Source: Tunicatimonas sp964551335
GTDB taxonomy: Bacteria; Bacteroidota; Bacteroidia; Cytophagales; Cyclobacteriaceae
Length of the DNA: 64,000 nucleotides
Assembly: GCA_964551335.1 (NCBI GenBank)
Contig: CAZKCO010000005.1
Location: forward strand, 186,001-250,000
Direction: 5' to 3'
The translations under genes and the position numbers were made by a program. The notes below the pieces were generated by a model that saw only the letters and a list, made by a program, of their open reading frames with translations, was not told the origin of the DNA and ran no database searches. Shown piece after piece: positions 24,094-33,020 of the stretch (position 1 is its first letter; each line of letters begins with the position of its first letter).

Positions 24094-26031
24094 ATGCTGG
24101 CAATCAACAATTTATCATATCACATTGGGGGACGGGCCTTATACGATGGAGCTAATCTGCACATTAAACCCAAAGACAAAATTGGGCTAATCGGCCTGAA
24201 CGGAACCGGAAAATCTACGCTTTTACGCCTGATTGACGGCGAGTATCAGCCGGATGGAGGTGAAATTACCAAAGCTAACGATTGTACCATCGGTTTTCTG
24301 AATCAGGATTTGCTATCATTTCAATCGGACGATAGTATTCTGAACGTAGCTATGCAGGCATTCGAAGAAGCTCTGGAGATTGAGCACAAAATAGAGAAAG
24401 TGCTCAAAAAGATGGAAACCGACTACGAAGACAAGTTGGTAGAGCAGCTTACCCGCTTGCAAGAGCAGTTTGAAGTGCTAGAAGGCTATACTTTGCAAGC
24501 TCGGGCGGAGGAGATATTGGAGGGGATTGGCTTTAGCACTAATGATCTGAAACGGCCACTGCGGGAATTTTCCGGAGGCTGGCGGATGCGGGTGATGCTG
24601 GCCAAACTACTACTGGAGAAGCCTTCATTGCTGATGCTCGATGAGCCGACTAACCACCTGGATTTACCGTCTATCCAGTGGGTGGAAAATTACCTCAGCT
24701 CCTATGATGGAGCCTTTATCATCGTCTCCCACGACCAGCAATTTCTAAACAACACAATAGAAACCACGGTAGAAGTAGCTAATGCCCAGCTAACTTCTTA
24801 TGCCGGCAACTACTCTTTCTACTTGGAAGAGCGAGAACTACGCCGCGAAATCCAGAAGAACGCCTTTGAGAACCAGCAGCAGAAAATCAAGCAGACCGAA
24901 CGATTCATTGAACGTTTCCGCTCCAAAGCTACCAAGGCCCGGCAAGTACAATCACGGGTAAAAATGCTAGACCGGATGGATATGGTGGATGATGTAGTCG
25001 ATGAAAATGCTACCGTGAATTTCAAATTTACGTTCCAGAAACCTTCGGGGCGGCAAGTGGTCGCGATCAAAGATGCGACGAAACGCTACGGCGACTTAAC
25101 CGTTTTTCGCGACAGCTACTGCACTATCGAGCGGGGCGACAAGATTGCCCTGATTGGGGCCAACGGAAAAGGAAAGTCTACCCTGCTGCGGATGGTAGCC
25201 GGAACCGAAAAGTTTGAGGGCGAACGGGAATGGGGCTATAACGTAGATATGGCTTTTTATGCCCAGCACCAACTGGAGTCATTGACATTAGAAAACGAGA
25301 TTTTAGAAGAACTCAAGCAGGCCGGTAGCGAAAAAACCGAACAGGAGCTACGCAATGTACTGGGCTGCTTCTTATTTCTGGATGAAGATGTGTTTAAGAA
25401 AATAAAGGTGCTTTCGGGAGGTGAAAAGTCGCGGGTGGCGCTAGCCCGCACTCTGATCAGCGAATCTAATTTTCTGCTGCTGGATGAGCCGACCAACCAC
25501 CTGGATATTCAGTCGGTCAATATTCTGGTACAGGCCCTTCAGCAGTATCAAGGGACTTTTCTCATTGTATCGCACGACCGCCATTTTATCTCGCGAGTAG
25601 CCAACAAGATTTGGTATATCGAAAATAAAGAAATTAAGGAGTACCCTGGCACTTACGAGGAGTATGCCTACTGGCAGGCTCAACGGGAAGCTAAGCAGCC
25701 TACTGTTCAGGAAAAGAAACCTTCGGCCCCCAAACCTAAAAAAGAAGCTACTCCTCGTTCTTCCGATACCCAGCGTGAGTTGCAACGAAACCTAAAAAAA
25801 CTGCAACAAGAACTGGAAACCACCGAAGATACCATCTCTAAGCTGGAAGCGGAGAAAAAGTCGGTAGAACAGCAACTGGCCAGCCCCAGTGTGTTCGGCA
25901 ATGTGGAGCGCCTAGCCGAAGAAACCGAAAAATTTGAGCAGCTAGATCAGCAACTTAGTGATGCCAATCAGCAGTGGGAAACGCTGGCATTGCAGATTGA
26001 AGAAATTGAAGGCCAACTTAACAACGATTAG
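24094..26031 (+). CDS. ABC-F family ATPase
   Basis: Soluble tandem ATPase of the ABC-F (Uup/EttA) group that acts on ribosomes. The 645 residues hold two nucleotide-binding domains: first Walker A GLNGTGKST, signature FSGGWRMR and LLMLDEPTNHLD; second Walker A GANGKGKST, signature LSGGEKSR and LLLDEPTNHLD. The P-site-tRNA-interaction linker between them (ELRREIQKNAF through the basic helix RFIERFRSKATKARQ) is complete. A Lys/Pro-rich stretch (about 535-555) leads to a C-terminal coiled coil (LEAEKKSVEQQL), as in Uup. Both ATPase sites keep the catalytic Glu. There is no evidence that it is a resistance factor. The next gene follows after 22 bp. Confidence 0.93.
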   Translation: MLAINNLSYHIGGRALYDGANLHIKPKDKIGLIGLNGTGKSTLLRLIDGEYQPDGGEITKANDCTIGFLNQDLLSFQSDDSILNVAMQAFEEALEIEHKIEKVLKKMETDYEDKLVEQLTRLQEQFEVLEGYTLQARAEEILEGIGFSTNDLKRPLREFSGGWRMRVMLAKLLLEKPSLLMLDEPTNHLDLPSIQWVENYLSSYDGAFIIVSHDQQFLNNTIETTVEVANAQLTSYAGNYSFYLEERELRREIQKNAFENQQQKIKQTERFIERFRSKATKARQVQSRVKMLDRMDMVDDVVDENATVNFKFTFQKPSGRQVVAIKDATKRYGDLTVFRDSYCTIERGDKIALIGANGKGKSTLLRMVAGTEKFEGEREWGYNVDMAFYAQHQLESLTLENEILEELKQAGSEKTEQELRNVLGCFLFLDEDVFKKIKVLSGGEKSRVALARTLISESNFLLLDEPTNHLDIQSVNILVQALQQYQGTFLIVSHDRHFISRVANKIWYIENKEIKEYPGTYEEYAYWQAQREAKQPTVQEKKPSAPKPKKEATPRSSDTQRELQRNLKKLQQELETTEDTISKLEAEKKSVEQQLASPSVFGNVERLAEETEKFEQLDQQLSDANQQWETLALQIEEIEGQLNND

Positions 26032-26053
26032 CAACTAAGCGCGTTACTCAACT

Positions 26054-27388
26054 ATGATACGCTACTCAGTCTCACTTTTCATCAGCCTTGTTGTTGTTAC
26101 TTCTATTATTCCTACTGCTTGTGTTCCGGTAAGTTCTACCGGAAGTACGTCTGGTAGCTCAACCACACTCTCCGCCAATGAGGTGCTCTATGATCAAACA
26201 TTTCAGCAAAATGTTCGGTCTATTCGATTGCTATTACCCGACGGAGTGCTTTGGTCATCGGCCATTCGCATTGGTGATCCTACCCCGGTAGTAATGGTGT
26301 TCGATATTCTGGAACTAAATGGTGAAGGCGACGTCAACGATTACCGAGCCAAAATTATTCACTGTAATGCCGACTGGCGACAGTCGAGCTTACCTAATAT
26401 GGATTTTTTGTTCGATTTCAATGAGTTTCTGGCCACCGGGGAAGCTTTTTCGTACAACACCCAAGTTCAGTTTACGCAGTACCGCCTACCCTTACCTCCT
26501 GTGAAGTTGCCCGGTAATTACATTATCTGGGTATACGAAGGCCGGGATGAGTCCAACGTCGTATTTACGAAGCGCCTAATGGTGTACGATCAGTTAATCG
26601 GAGTTGGAGCCGAGGTAAACCGCTCCAGCGGAGCATCCGAGCGGGTAACCAATCACCAGATTGATTTTGTGGTAGATTACAGTAATATTGATATTCTCAA
26701 CCCATTACAGGATATTTCAGTAGTGGTTCGCCAGAATTACCGTTGGTTCAACGCAATCACTGATATAAAACCATCTTTTGTCCGGCAAGACCGACAACAG
26801 CTAGAGTACCGACATTTCGATCTGGAGAATAACTTTTATGCGGGTAATGAGTATCGCTTCTTTGATCTACGCACATTGAATGCCTTGGGGCAAAACGTAG
26901 GAGATATTCGTAGGAACCAGGCTCCGGTTGAAGCTTTTCTTCTGGCTGACCGGGATCGAAGTCGCGAAGTGTACAGTCTATACGAGGATATGAACGGGGG
27001 TTATGTAATAGGTAATCTGGATAACCGGGGAGATGAGCTCAGTGCCGATTACGTAAAAACTCACTTTTTTCTGGAAGTCGATCAGCCAATAATCGGTGAT
27101 GTATACGTAGTTGGCGCTTTCAACAACCGAGTGCTAACTGCAGATAACCGCATGGTTTATGATCCCCAACTAAAAGGGTATACTGCTGATATTTTGCTAA
27201 AGCAGGGCTTTTACAACTATCAGTACTACGTTGTTGACGGTCAGAACGATAATCCTTATGTATTTGAAGGAAGCTTTTACGAGGTAGAAAATCAATACGA
27301 AGTGTTAGTATATACCCGGCCTATCGGAACCAGAGGTGATATTTTGGCCGGATATACGAATATAGTCTCCAGTGATTTGGGCCGTTAG
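26054..27388 (+). CDS. DUF5103 type IX secretion system plug protein
   Basis: 444 residues with a lipoprotein-like or Sec signal (hydrophobic segment then TACVPVSS; Cys about 23). The body is the DUF5103 domain: SIRLLLPDGVLWSSAI near the N-terminus, the YRAKIIHCNADW motif, FTQYRLPLPPVKLPGNYIIW and the VEVDQP/GDVYVVGAFNN region, with EGSFYEVENQYEVLVYTRP at the end. The family is annotated as the plug that closes the empty SprA translocon pore of T9SS. Its presence implies a working T9SS and fits the T9SS cargo at 37405. Only 22 bp separate it from the ABC-F gene, so they may be cotranscribed; only 6 bp separate it from the convergent Cas6-like gene. Confidence 0.88.
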   Translation: MIRYSVSLFISLVVVTSIIPTACVPVSSTGSTSGSSTTLSANEVLYDQTFQQNVRSIRLLLPDGVLWSSAIRIGDPTPVVMVFDILELNGEGDVNDYRAKIIHCNADWRQSSLPNMDFLFDFNEFLATGEAFSYNTQVQFTQYRLPLPPVKLPGNYIIWVYEGRDESNVVFTKRLMVYDQLIGVGAEVNRSSGASERVTNHQIDFVVDYSNIDILNPLQDISVVVRQNYRWFNAITDIKPSFVRQDRQQLEYRHFDLENNFYAGNEYRFFDLRTLNALGQNVGDIRRNQAPVEAFLLADRDRSREVYSLYEDMNGGYVIGNLDNRGDELSADYVKTHFFLEVDQPIIGDVYVVGAFNNRVLTADNRMVYDPQLKGYTADILLKQGFYNYQYYVVDGQNDNPYVFEGSFYEVENQYEVLVYTRPIGTRGDILAGYTNIVSSDLGR

Positions 27389-27394
27389 TTCCGT

Positions 27395-28216
27395 TTATCG
27401 GTTCGAGTGGAACGCCAAGGAAGTATCAAATTCGTACTTCTTGGTTTTCTTGCCCGGATCGGCTCCAGCAATATCCAACATACCAAACCCTTTATGAGTG
27501 TATAGCCCTAGCCCATTGGTGAAGATAAATTGCTGTACTTCCTGAGCCGCGTACAGGGTAAAAGGGAAGGTATAGCCCCGCACCTCGTATTTCACATCCT
27601 GATCATAGAGCGGATAGATACGGGCAAACTTCTTCTGCTGTTCTCTAATACGAATGAGATAATCCTTATCGGGTACTAGCTGAAATTTGTAAAATTGTTC
27701 TAGCTCCTCAGAAGTAAATTGGCCGGAACTCTCCATCCGAATCATCAGAGATTCGTACAGCAAATCCGAAAAAGTATCGGTAGTGGGCAGGATAAATCGT
27801 TTTCCCCGATCGTCGTTAAACGATGGTTTAACCAAAACTAAGGGTGAAATGCAAACGAATTTCATTACATCGCTCAATTCAGCGTCACCTTCTGCTTCCA
27901 CACCTTCCGGTATCAACATCATAGTTCCTACATCAATCTGGGGGAATGAAAACAGATGTTTTAAAAAATAGTCGATCAGTTCCCGACTGGTAGCCGAAAA
28001 GACCAGGGTTACCCGGCTGGAGTAAAAGTGCAGACCATTACGGCTGATTTTGGTTTGCCCTTTTAGCCCTGAAAAGTTGTATACATCAGTATTGATAAAG
28101 CGCTCTTCGCCCCCACGTACCATAATACCTTTAATGAGCTGGGCCAGTAGATATTGATGGTGAAAAGGAACGTACGAGCCTTTATTCTTCAGTATGAAAA
28201 CAATACGTACCCTCAA
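27395..28216 (-). CDS. Orphan Cas6-like RAMP protein
   Basis: 273 residues with the double-ferredoxin (RAMP) layout of Cas6 CRISPR-RNA endoribonucleases: N-terminal MRVRIVFILKNKGSYVPFHH followed by the helix QYLLAQLIKGIM, and the C-terminal glycine-rich loop NGLGLYTHKGFGMLDI, a hallmark of Cas6. Where well-studied Cas6 enzymes have a catalytic His in the segment after the first helix, this protein reads ERFINTDVYNFSG with Asn42 at the equivalent place, and the Tyr of the first helix is Lys, so it may bind rather than cut RNA. That placement is from my memory of the family, not a computed alignment. No CRISPR array or other cas gene is in the window. The start is TTG at 28216; no in-frame ATG precedes it and an upstream TAA closes the frame. 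Confidence 0.8.
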   Translation of the reverse strand: MRVRIVFILKNKGSYVPFHHQYLLAQLIKGIMVRGGEERFINTDVYNFSGLKGQTKISRNGLHFYSSRVTLVFSATSRELIDYFLKHLFSFPQIDVGTMMLIPEGVEAEGDAELSDVMKFVCISPLVLVKPSFNDDRGKRFILPTTDTFSDLLYESLMIRMESSGQFTSEELEQFYKFQLVPDKDYLIRIREQQKKFARIYPLYDQDVKYEVRGYTFPFTLYAAQEVQQFIFTNGLGLYTHKGFGMLDIAGADPGKKTKKYEFDTSLAFHSNR

Positions 28217-28404
28217 AAATACCTCAGTTTAGAGTTACAGAATAAGACAAAAAAGTATGTATAGTGCTACCCATTACAAGAAAATGGATTAGTGACCAAA
28301 TTGTTTAAGAATAACTAAAAAAAATGTGTATAAATACCTAATTGACTACTAAGGTAAAAAAAATACAATGAATAAGCGAAAATCAGAATATTTAAGCCGG
28401 TTTT

Positions 28405-29499
28405 CTACACATTAAACCGAAAATGCATTATGTCACCGTCTTGCACTGTATATTCTTTTCCTTCTATTGCCATCTTACCGGCTTCTTTCACGGCTAACTC
28501 CGTTTTGTACTGCTGATAATCCACTAATTTAATCACTTCGGCCTTAATAAACCCCTTCTCGAAATCAGTATGAATTACCCCGGCAGCTCGGGGTGCTTTC
28601 CAGCCATCCACAATGGTCCAGGCTCGTACTTCTTTCTCACCTGCGGTAAAATAGGTAATTAAATCAAGTAAATTATAGGAGGCTCGAATAAGCTTATCCA
28701 GCCCTGATTCTTCAAGCCCATATTCTTCTAAGAATAGTGAGCGCTCTTCCGGGTCTAGTTCGGCGATCTGCGATTCAATAGCAGCACTGATCATTAGCAC
28801 TTCAGCCTGCTCCTGGCTGACTGCCTCTTTTAGTGTGTTTACGTACTCATTGCCCGTGTTAATCGAGGCTTCATCTACATTGGCTACGTAGATCACCGGT
28901 TTGGCCGTGAGTAGAAATAGGTCGGCTACTGCCTCTTTATCTTCTTCGGGTACGTCTATCGACCGGGCGTTGTTACCAGCTTCTAGATGGGCTTTGTAGG
29001 TCTGTAAGGTACCGAGTTGCTTTTTCGCTTTAGCGTCTCCCGACTTGGCAACTTTTTCCAGTCGGGTAATTTTTTTTTCTACCGACTCTACGTCCTTTAG
29101 CTGTAGTTCGGTATCGATCACTTCTTTATCAAACACCGGATCGACGCTTCCGGCTACGTGCACTACATTATCATCCACAAAGCAGCGGATTACGTGAATA
29201 ATTGCATCTACTTCCCGAATATTAGCCAGAAATTTATTCCCCAACCCTTCTCCCTTGCTAGCCCCTTTCACCAGACCAGCAATATCTACAAACTCTATAG
29301 TGGTAGGAATTACTTTCTGAGGGTTTACTAACTCTTCTAACACTTTCAGTCGATGGTCGGGTACGGCTACCACTCCTACATTAGGCTCAATGGTACAGAA
29401 AGGGAAGTTAGCTGCTTCGGCTTTTGCGCTGGAAAGAGCATTAAACAAAGTAGACTTCCCTACGTTGGGCAAACCCACAATTCCACACTGTAAACTCAT
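28405..29499 (-). CDS. ychF: YchF/OLA1-family ribosome-binding GTPase-like ATPase
   Basis: 364 residues, full length for the family. The P-loop GLPNVGKST (about 8-16), switch region with FPFCTIEPNVG, the DIAGLVKGASKGEGLGN motif, and the NVDEAS motif replacing NKxD, which accounts for ATP preference in this family. The C-terminal TGS domain contains LITYFTAGEKEVRAWTI and ends HFRFNV. It is a universal translation- and stress-related ATPase. Monocistronic-looking: 145 bp separate it from the permease upstream on the same strand. Confidence 0.96.
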   Translation of the reverse strand: MSLQCGIVGLPNVGKSTLFNALSSAKAEAANFPFCTIEPNVGVVAVPDHRLKVLEELVNPQKVIPTTIEFVDIAGLVKGASKGEGLGNKFLANIREVDAIIHVIRCFVDDNVVHVAGSVDPVFDKEVIDTELQLKDVESVEKKITRLEKVAKSGDAKAKKQLGTLQTYKAHLEAGNNARSIDVPEEDKEAVADLFLLTAKPVIYVANVDEASINTGNEYVNTLKEAVSQEQAEVLMISAAIESQIAELDPEERSLFLEEYGLEESGLDKLIRASYNLLDLITYFTAGEKEVRAWTIVDGWKAPRAAGVIHTDFEKGFIKAEVIKLVDYQQYKTELAVKEAGKMAIEGKEYTVQDGDIMHFRFNV

Positions 29500-29643
29500 A
29501 AACCTATTTTATTGAATGATTGACTGTTAGAGTGAACGATTGTTGATTACTTGATAGTTCAATTGCTAGGCTGGTTATTTGTCGGCCTCTAATTCAAAAT
29601 GAATTGACGCTTCGCTTCTGACTTTCCTCTTCGGTTTTTCGAC

Positions 29644-30732
29644 TTAACTTTTGAACACATGATACTGCTTATAGCCGGTGTACAACTCCATCGAAACCAC
29701 CCGCAAGATAGTATATACTGGAATGGCCGCAATCATACCAATGACGCCCGCTACCGTTGCGCCCGCAAAAATAATAATAAAAATTTCTAATGGGTGTGCT
29801 TTTACGCTTTTTGAAAAAATAAGGGGTTGAAGCAGTAGATTATCAGTAAGTTGAACCACGGCAAATACTGACAGAATTTTCACTACCAGTAGGATCATTT
29901 CCTGAGTATCACCACCTACTACCATGGTAGACAAGCCGACAATTATACCAAACGTAGCACCAAGCACCGGTCCGGCGTAAGGAATCAGGTTAGCCAATGC
30001 GGCAAAGATGGCAATAGTAAATGCATAGTTTACCCCTAAAATACTCAGACCCAGCGAAGCAATACAGAAAATCGAAAAAACCTGAAAGAACAGTCCGATC
30101 AGGTAATTAGAGAGCAGTGTTTCTATTTTGTAAATAGCCGCGATAAATACCTCAAAGTACTGGTTCGGAATAAGTTTAATCACTTGCCGGCGTACCAAAC
30201 CCTTTTCGTACATAAAAATAAAAGTAATAAACACTACGGCCAGCAGACCTACAAAAAAGTTTCCGGTGAAGGAGATCAAACTGTTTATGATATCCTGAAA
30301 CTCAACCCGGGTAATAAAGCTTAACAGACTATTGCGCAAGGTATCTACTAAAAACCCCGGTGGCTCATCAATAACGTTGTTGATCAGTAGAAACTGTTCA
30401 ACCTGTTGTAGGGGAATGCTAGCCCGGGCGTACAAATCTTCGTAGTCAATGTTAGCAATAATTTCGGTCTGATCGCGGATGAGAGGGATAAACAGTACTA
30501 CAAACAGCGAGATAACCGCAATGATTATTGCAAAGGAAGTAATTACCGCCACAATCCGGGGCATATGCCGACCATAGAACTGGAAGCGATGAATATAGTT
30601 GGTGAGGGGTGAAAAAATGGTGGACAAAACCAGGCTAATCACCAAATACGAAAAGATATTGGAAAAAACCCAGGCAACGAGTACAACCCCGATTAGCGTA
30701 AGCAACACATATAAAACGCGCCTATTCAGCAT
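29644..30732 (-). CDS. AI-2E family (PerM/YdiK-type) transporter
   Basis: 362-residue integral membrane protein with the family's seven-to-eight helices: two N-terminal helices (about 7-40), a third at about 60-85, a hydrophilic periplasmic-side domain, then helices at about 155-185, 215-250, 255-290 and 320-350. The family signature region NYAFTIAIFAALANLIPYAG with the following GPVLGA and HPLEIFIIIFAGATVAGVIG is present. Members have been linked to export of AI-2 or to Na+/H+ exchange; neither is indicated here. The upstream palindrome at 30797 probably isolates it from the PUR gene. Confidence 0.9.
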   Translation of the reverse strand: MLNRRVLYVLLTLIGVVLVAWVFSNIFSYLVISLVLSTIFSPLTNYIHRFQFYGRHMPRIVAVITSFAIIIAVISLFVVLFIPLIRDQTEIIANIDYEDLYARASIPLQQVEQFLLINNVIDEPPGFLVDTLRNSLLSFITRVEFQDIINSLISFTGNFFVGLLAVVFITFIFMYEKGLVRRQVIKLIPNQYFEVFIAAIYKIETLLSNYLIGLFFQVFSIFCIASLGLSILGVNYAFTIAIFAALANLIPYAGPVLGATFGIIVGLSTMVVGGDTQEMILLVVKILSVFAVVQLTDNLLLQPLIFSKSVKAHPLEIFIIIFAGATVAGVIGMIAAIPVYTILRVVSMELYTGYKQYHVFKS

Positions 30733-30796
30733 GCCAACAGAAGATACTTATATTAAAAGTAAGCGGGAGGCGGTGTAGTGTAGTAAAAGAGGGGAT

Positions 30797-30820
30797 AAAG
30801 CCCGCGCTAGCGCGAGCTTT
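30797..30820. terminator. Palindromic terminator of the PUR-family gene
   Basis: AAAGCCCGCGCTAGCGCGAGCTTT, a 24-bp palindrome around CGCGCTAGCGCG with one mismatched pair, then an AT-rich tail. It lies 19 bp beyond the PUR gene stop codon. Confidence 0.7.
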
Positions 30821-30839
30821 ATTATAACTTATACGAGGA

Positions 30840-31211
30840 TTAATCCCACTTTAGCTCGTCATCAATATTACTGGCGACTGGCTCTTTGGCTGCTTCTTCC
30901 TCTTGATGTTGGTTTTGATGTTGTTGATGTTCGTACTGATCAAAATCATACTCTGGCATCAACTCTTCTTTTACATGACCTACAGTTTCCTGTAGTGCAT
31001 TCATAAATTTGTTGAAGTCTTCTTTATAGAGAAAAATCTTATGCTTTTCGTAAAAGTACCCATCGTCTTTGTACCGCCTTCTGCTCTCGGTAATGGTTAG
31101 GTAGTAATCGTTTGAGCGGGTTGATTTCACGTCGAAGAAGTACGTGCGTTTTCCGGCTCGTACCCGTTGAGAATAAATTTCTGCTCTGTCTTTTCCTTGA
31201 TTGTCTTCCAC
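30840..31211 (-). CDS. PUR family DNA/RNA-binding protein (DUF3276)
   Basis: Small single-stranded nucleic-acid-binding protein conserved in Bacteroidota. The central PUR repeat reads YSQRVRAGKRTYFFDVKSTR, SNDYYLTITESRRRY and KHKIFLYKEDFNKFMNAL, followed by an acidic, His/Gln-rich tail (EHQQHQNQHQEEEA) ending DDELKWD. I prefer the GTG at 31211 because it gives MEDNQGKDRAE, matching the usual family start; a TTG three codons earlier is also open. The acidic low-complexity tail is common in the family. Role probably in post-transcriptional regulation; no target is visible here. Confidence 0.88.
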   Translation of the reverse strand: MEDNQGKDRAEIYSQRVRAGKRTYFFDVKSTRSNDYYLTITESRRRYKDDGYFYEKHKIFLYKEDFNKFMNALQETVGHVKEELMPEYDFDQYEHQQHQNQHQEEEAAKEPVASNIDDELKWD

Positions 31212-31479
31212 AACGTCCAAAATTTAAGATGTAAAGTAATCTGTGTTTAGGTTATTATTGAGTTTTATGCCACTAAACTGTTCTAAATCTAGCATAAAAG
31301 CAAGAAATATTACAAGGAAATTACATCACATAAAACATTTTCTTTAAACCTTTGTTTAGTTTTCTCATTTCAATCCGCACGATTAATTCCCCACAATTCA
31401 AGCTATCTGCACGGTCTAACTTGTAGATAGCTTCATCGTTGTAGTATATTACGCGCTAACAAAAGCCTCACTGTTACTT

Positions 31480-32382
31480 ATGGTTAGTTTATCTGAGATT
31501 AGAGAGTTTGGAAACATTGAACTGCTGGCTAAACAACTAGTAGAAGGATTTATCACCGGCTTACACAAGTCGCCTTACCACGGTTTTTCGGTAGAGTTTG
31601 CCGAGCATCGACTATATAATACGGGCGAAAGCACCCGACATATTGACTGGAAAGTATATGCCAAAACTGACCGTTTATACACTAAACGCTACGAAGAAGA
31701 AACCAACCTGCGCTGCCAGCTGATTGTAGACAATTCGTCGTCCATGTATTATCCACAAAAGAATAAGGGTAAAATCACGTTTAGTGTAATGGCTACGGCC
31801 GCCTTGGCCCACCTTTTACAAAAGCAACGCGATGCGGTGGGTCTGTGCGTATTTTCGGAAGATATAGATCAGCAAACTCAGGTAAAATCTACCTCCTCGC
31901 ACCTGCACAAGCTGTTTTTGATCCTGGAAAACTTGCTGAAAGAAGAGCCCCCTACGCGCCAAACGTCGGTGGCTAATGTATTGCACCAAGTTGCTGAAAA
32001 AATTCACAAGCGTTCGCTCGTCATTATTTTTAGCGATATGTTTGAAAATCAGGACGAAACCGATCAGATTTTCAGCGCTCTCCAGCACCTAAAACACAAC
32101 CGGCACGAGGTGCTGCTCTTCCACGTGACCGATCATAAAACCGAGCTAAATTTCGAGTTTGAAGAACGCCCCTACGAGTTTATCGATATGGAACGGGGCG
32201 AACGCTTAAAGCTGCAACCCTCGCAGGTGCGGGAAGCTTACCAGAAATACGTATCTGAATACTTCCACGAACTGGAGATTCGCTGCGGGCAGGCTAAAAT
32301 TGATTTTGTTGCCGCCGATATTAATCAAGGTTTTGACCAAGTGCTACGCAGCTATCTGATTAAGCGGGCTAGTATGAAATAA
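31480..32382 (+). CDS. DUF58 domain protein (VWA-like fold)
   Basis: 300 residues with the DUF58 core: HRLYNTGESTRHIDWKVYAK (the conserved R-x-IDW-x-x-A-K motif) and a von Willebrand A-like segment with metal-binding DNSSSMYY (MIDAS), LVIIFSDMFEN and the following acidic residues. Members normally act with a MoxR AAA+ ATPase in maturation of other proteins or in envelope-associated complexes; no MoxR gene is adjacent in this window, which is unusual, though a partner could be elsewhere. The spacer upstream (259 bp) is AT-rich with no other gene. It is closed by the family-B palindrome and faces the ferredoxin gene. Confidence 0.88.
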   Translation: MVSLSEIREFGNIELLAKQLVEGFITGLHKSPYHGFSVEFAEHRLYNTGESTRHIDWKVYAKTDRLYTKRYEEETNLRCQLIVDNSSSMYYPQKNKGKITFSVMATAALAHLLQKQRDAVGLCVFSEDIDQQTQVKSTSSHLHKLFLILENLLKEEPPTRQTSVANVLHQVAEKIHKRSLVIIFSDMFENQDETDQIFSALQHLKHNRHEVLLFHVTDHKTELNFEFEERPYEFIDMERGERLKLQPSQVREAYQKYVSEYFHELEIRCGQAKIDFVAADINQGFDQVLRSYLIKRASMK

Positions 32383-32388
32383 GCTATT

Positions 32389-32487
32389 AGAAGGTTACAG
32401 GTTTGAAAGTTGAAGGTTAAGAGTTTCTGAAAACTATGAACCTATTGTAGCTAACCTGTAACTTTCCAAACCTTAAACCTTTAAACC
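32389..32487. repeat. Imperfect palindrome (family B) between convergent genes
   Basis: Left arm 32399-32419 AGGTTTGAAAGTTGAAGGTT... pairs with 32452-32473 (reverse complement AGGTTTGGAAAGTTACAGGT...) with three differences over 22 bp. Flanking copies of the words GGTTACAGGTTT and AACCTTTAAACC extend it on both sides. Confidence 0.7.
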
Positions 32488-32489
32488 AT

Positions 32490-32840
32490 TTACCCCTCTA
32501 CGTGCATCCAGTCTTTTTTACCTAGTAATTCTTCTTCGCTTTCGCGGGCATCGGGGTCTTCCACACAGCAGTCTACCGGGCATACTGCCGCGCATTGGGG
32601 TTCTTCGTGAAAACCCATACACTCGGTGCACTTACCGGTTACGATATAGTAAAACTCATCGGAAACGGGCTCTTGTGATTCGGTAGCGTCTACTACCGTG
32701 CCGTCTTCCAGTTCAATTTCCTTCAAATCTGTCCCATCAGCCCAGCTCCACTCTACTCCTCCTTCGTAAATAGCTGTATTGGGGCATTCCGGCTCACATG
32801 CACCGCAGTTGATGCATTCGTCGGTAATCATTATCGCCAT
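32490..32840 (-). CDS. 2[4Fe-4S] ferredoxin
   Basis: 116-residue bacterial-type ferredoxin. The first cluster motif CINCGACEPECP is at residues 9-20, and the second is expanded as CTECMGFHEEPQCAAVCPVD with a further Cys pair after it. The start is ATG 32840, directly before IMITDECINCG; longer readings upstream have no support. It is divergent from the LuxC-like reductase gene, a pairing seen often in this phylum, so it may share a regulatory region or supply electrons to the same pathway. C-terminus acidic (EELLGKKDWMHVEG). Confidence 0.93.
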   Translation of the reverse strand: MAIMITDECINCGACEPECPNTAIYEGGVEWSWADGTDLKEIELEDGTVVDATESQEPVSDEFYYIVTGKCTECMGFHEEPQCAAVCPVDCCVEDPDARESEEELLGKKDWMHVEG

Positions 32841-32931
32841 ATTATGCTCTTCGTTTGCTGTTAAAGTCTGACTTAACAAAAATGCTGACTTTCGTAAAAT
32901 ACGACAAGTCTGCTGATTAATATTTCTAAAA

Positions 32932-32963
32932 TTGTTAAACGAGGTATCTCTGTTTTACCTTTG
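32932..32963 (+). promoter_or_regulatory. Bacteroidota-type vegetative promoter for the acyl-CoA reductase gene
   Basis: TTG (32932-32934), 21-bp spacer, TACCTTTG (32956-32963). The gene's ATG is 57 bp downstream. The -7 octamer is identical to that of the promoter at 3458. Confidence 0.6.
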
Positions 32964-33020
32964 TAACGAAGTAACGAAACTTTGGTTTTATCCACAAAAG
33001 AACGCCCAAAAAGTAATAAA

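Noticed and set aside
29505..29640. Spacer with words like ATTGAATGATTGACTGTTAGAG, echoed near 9283.
   Set aside because: No matching second arm was found, so it cannot be called a palindrome; possibly a decayed solo arm.
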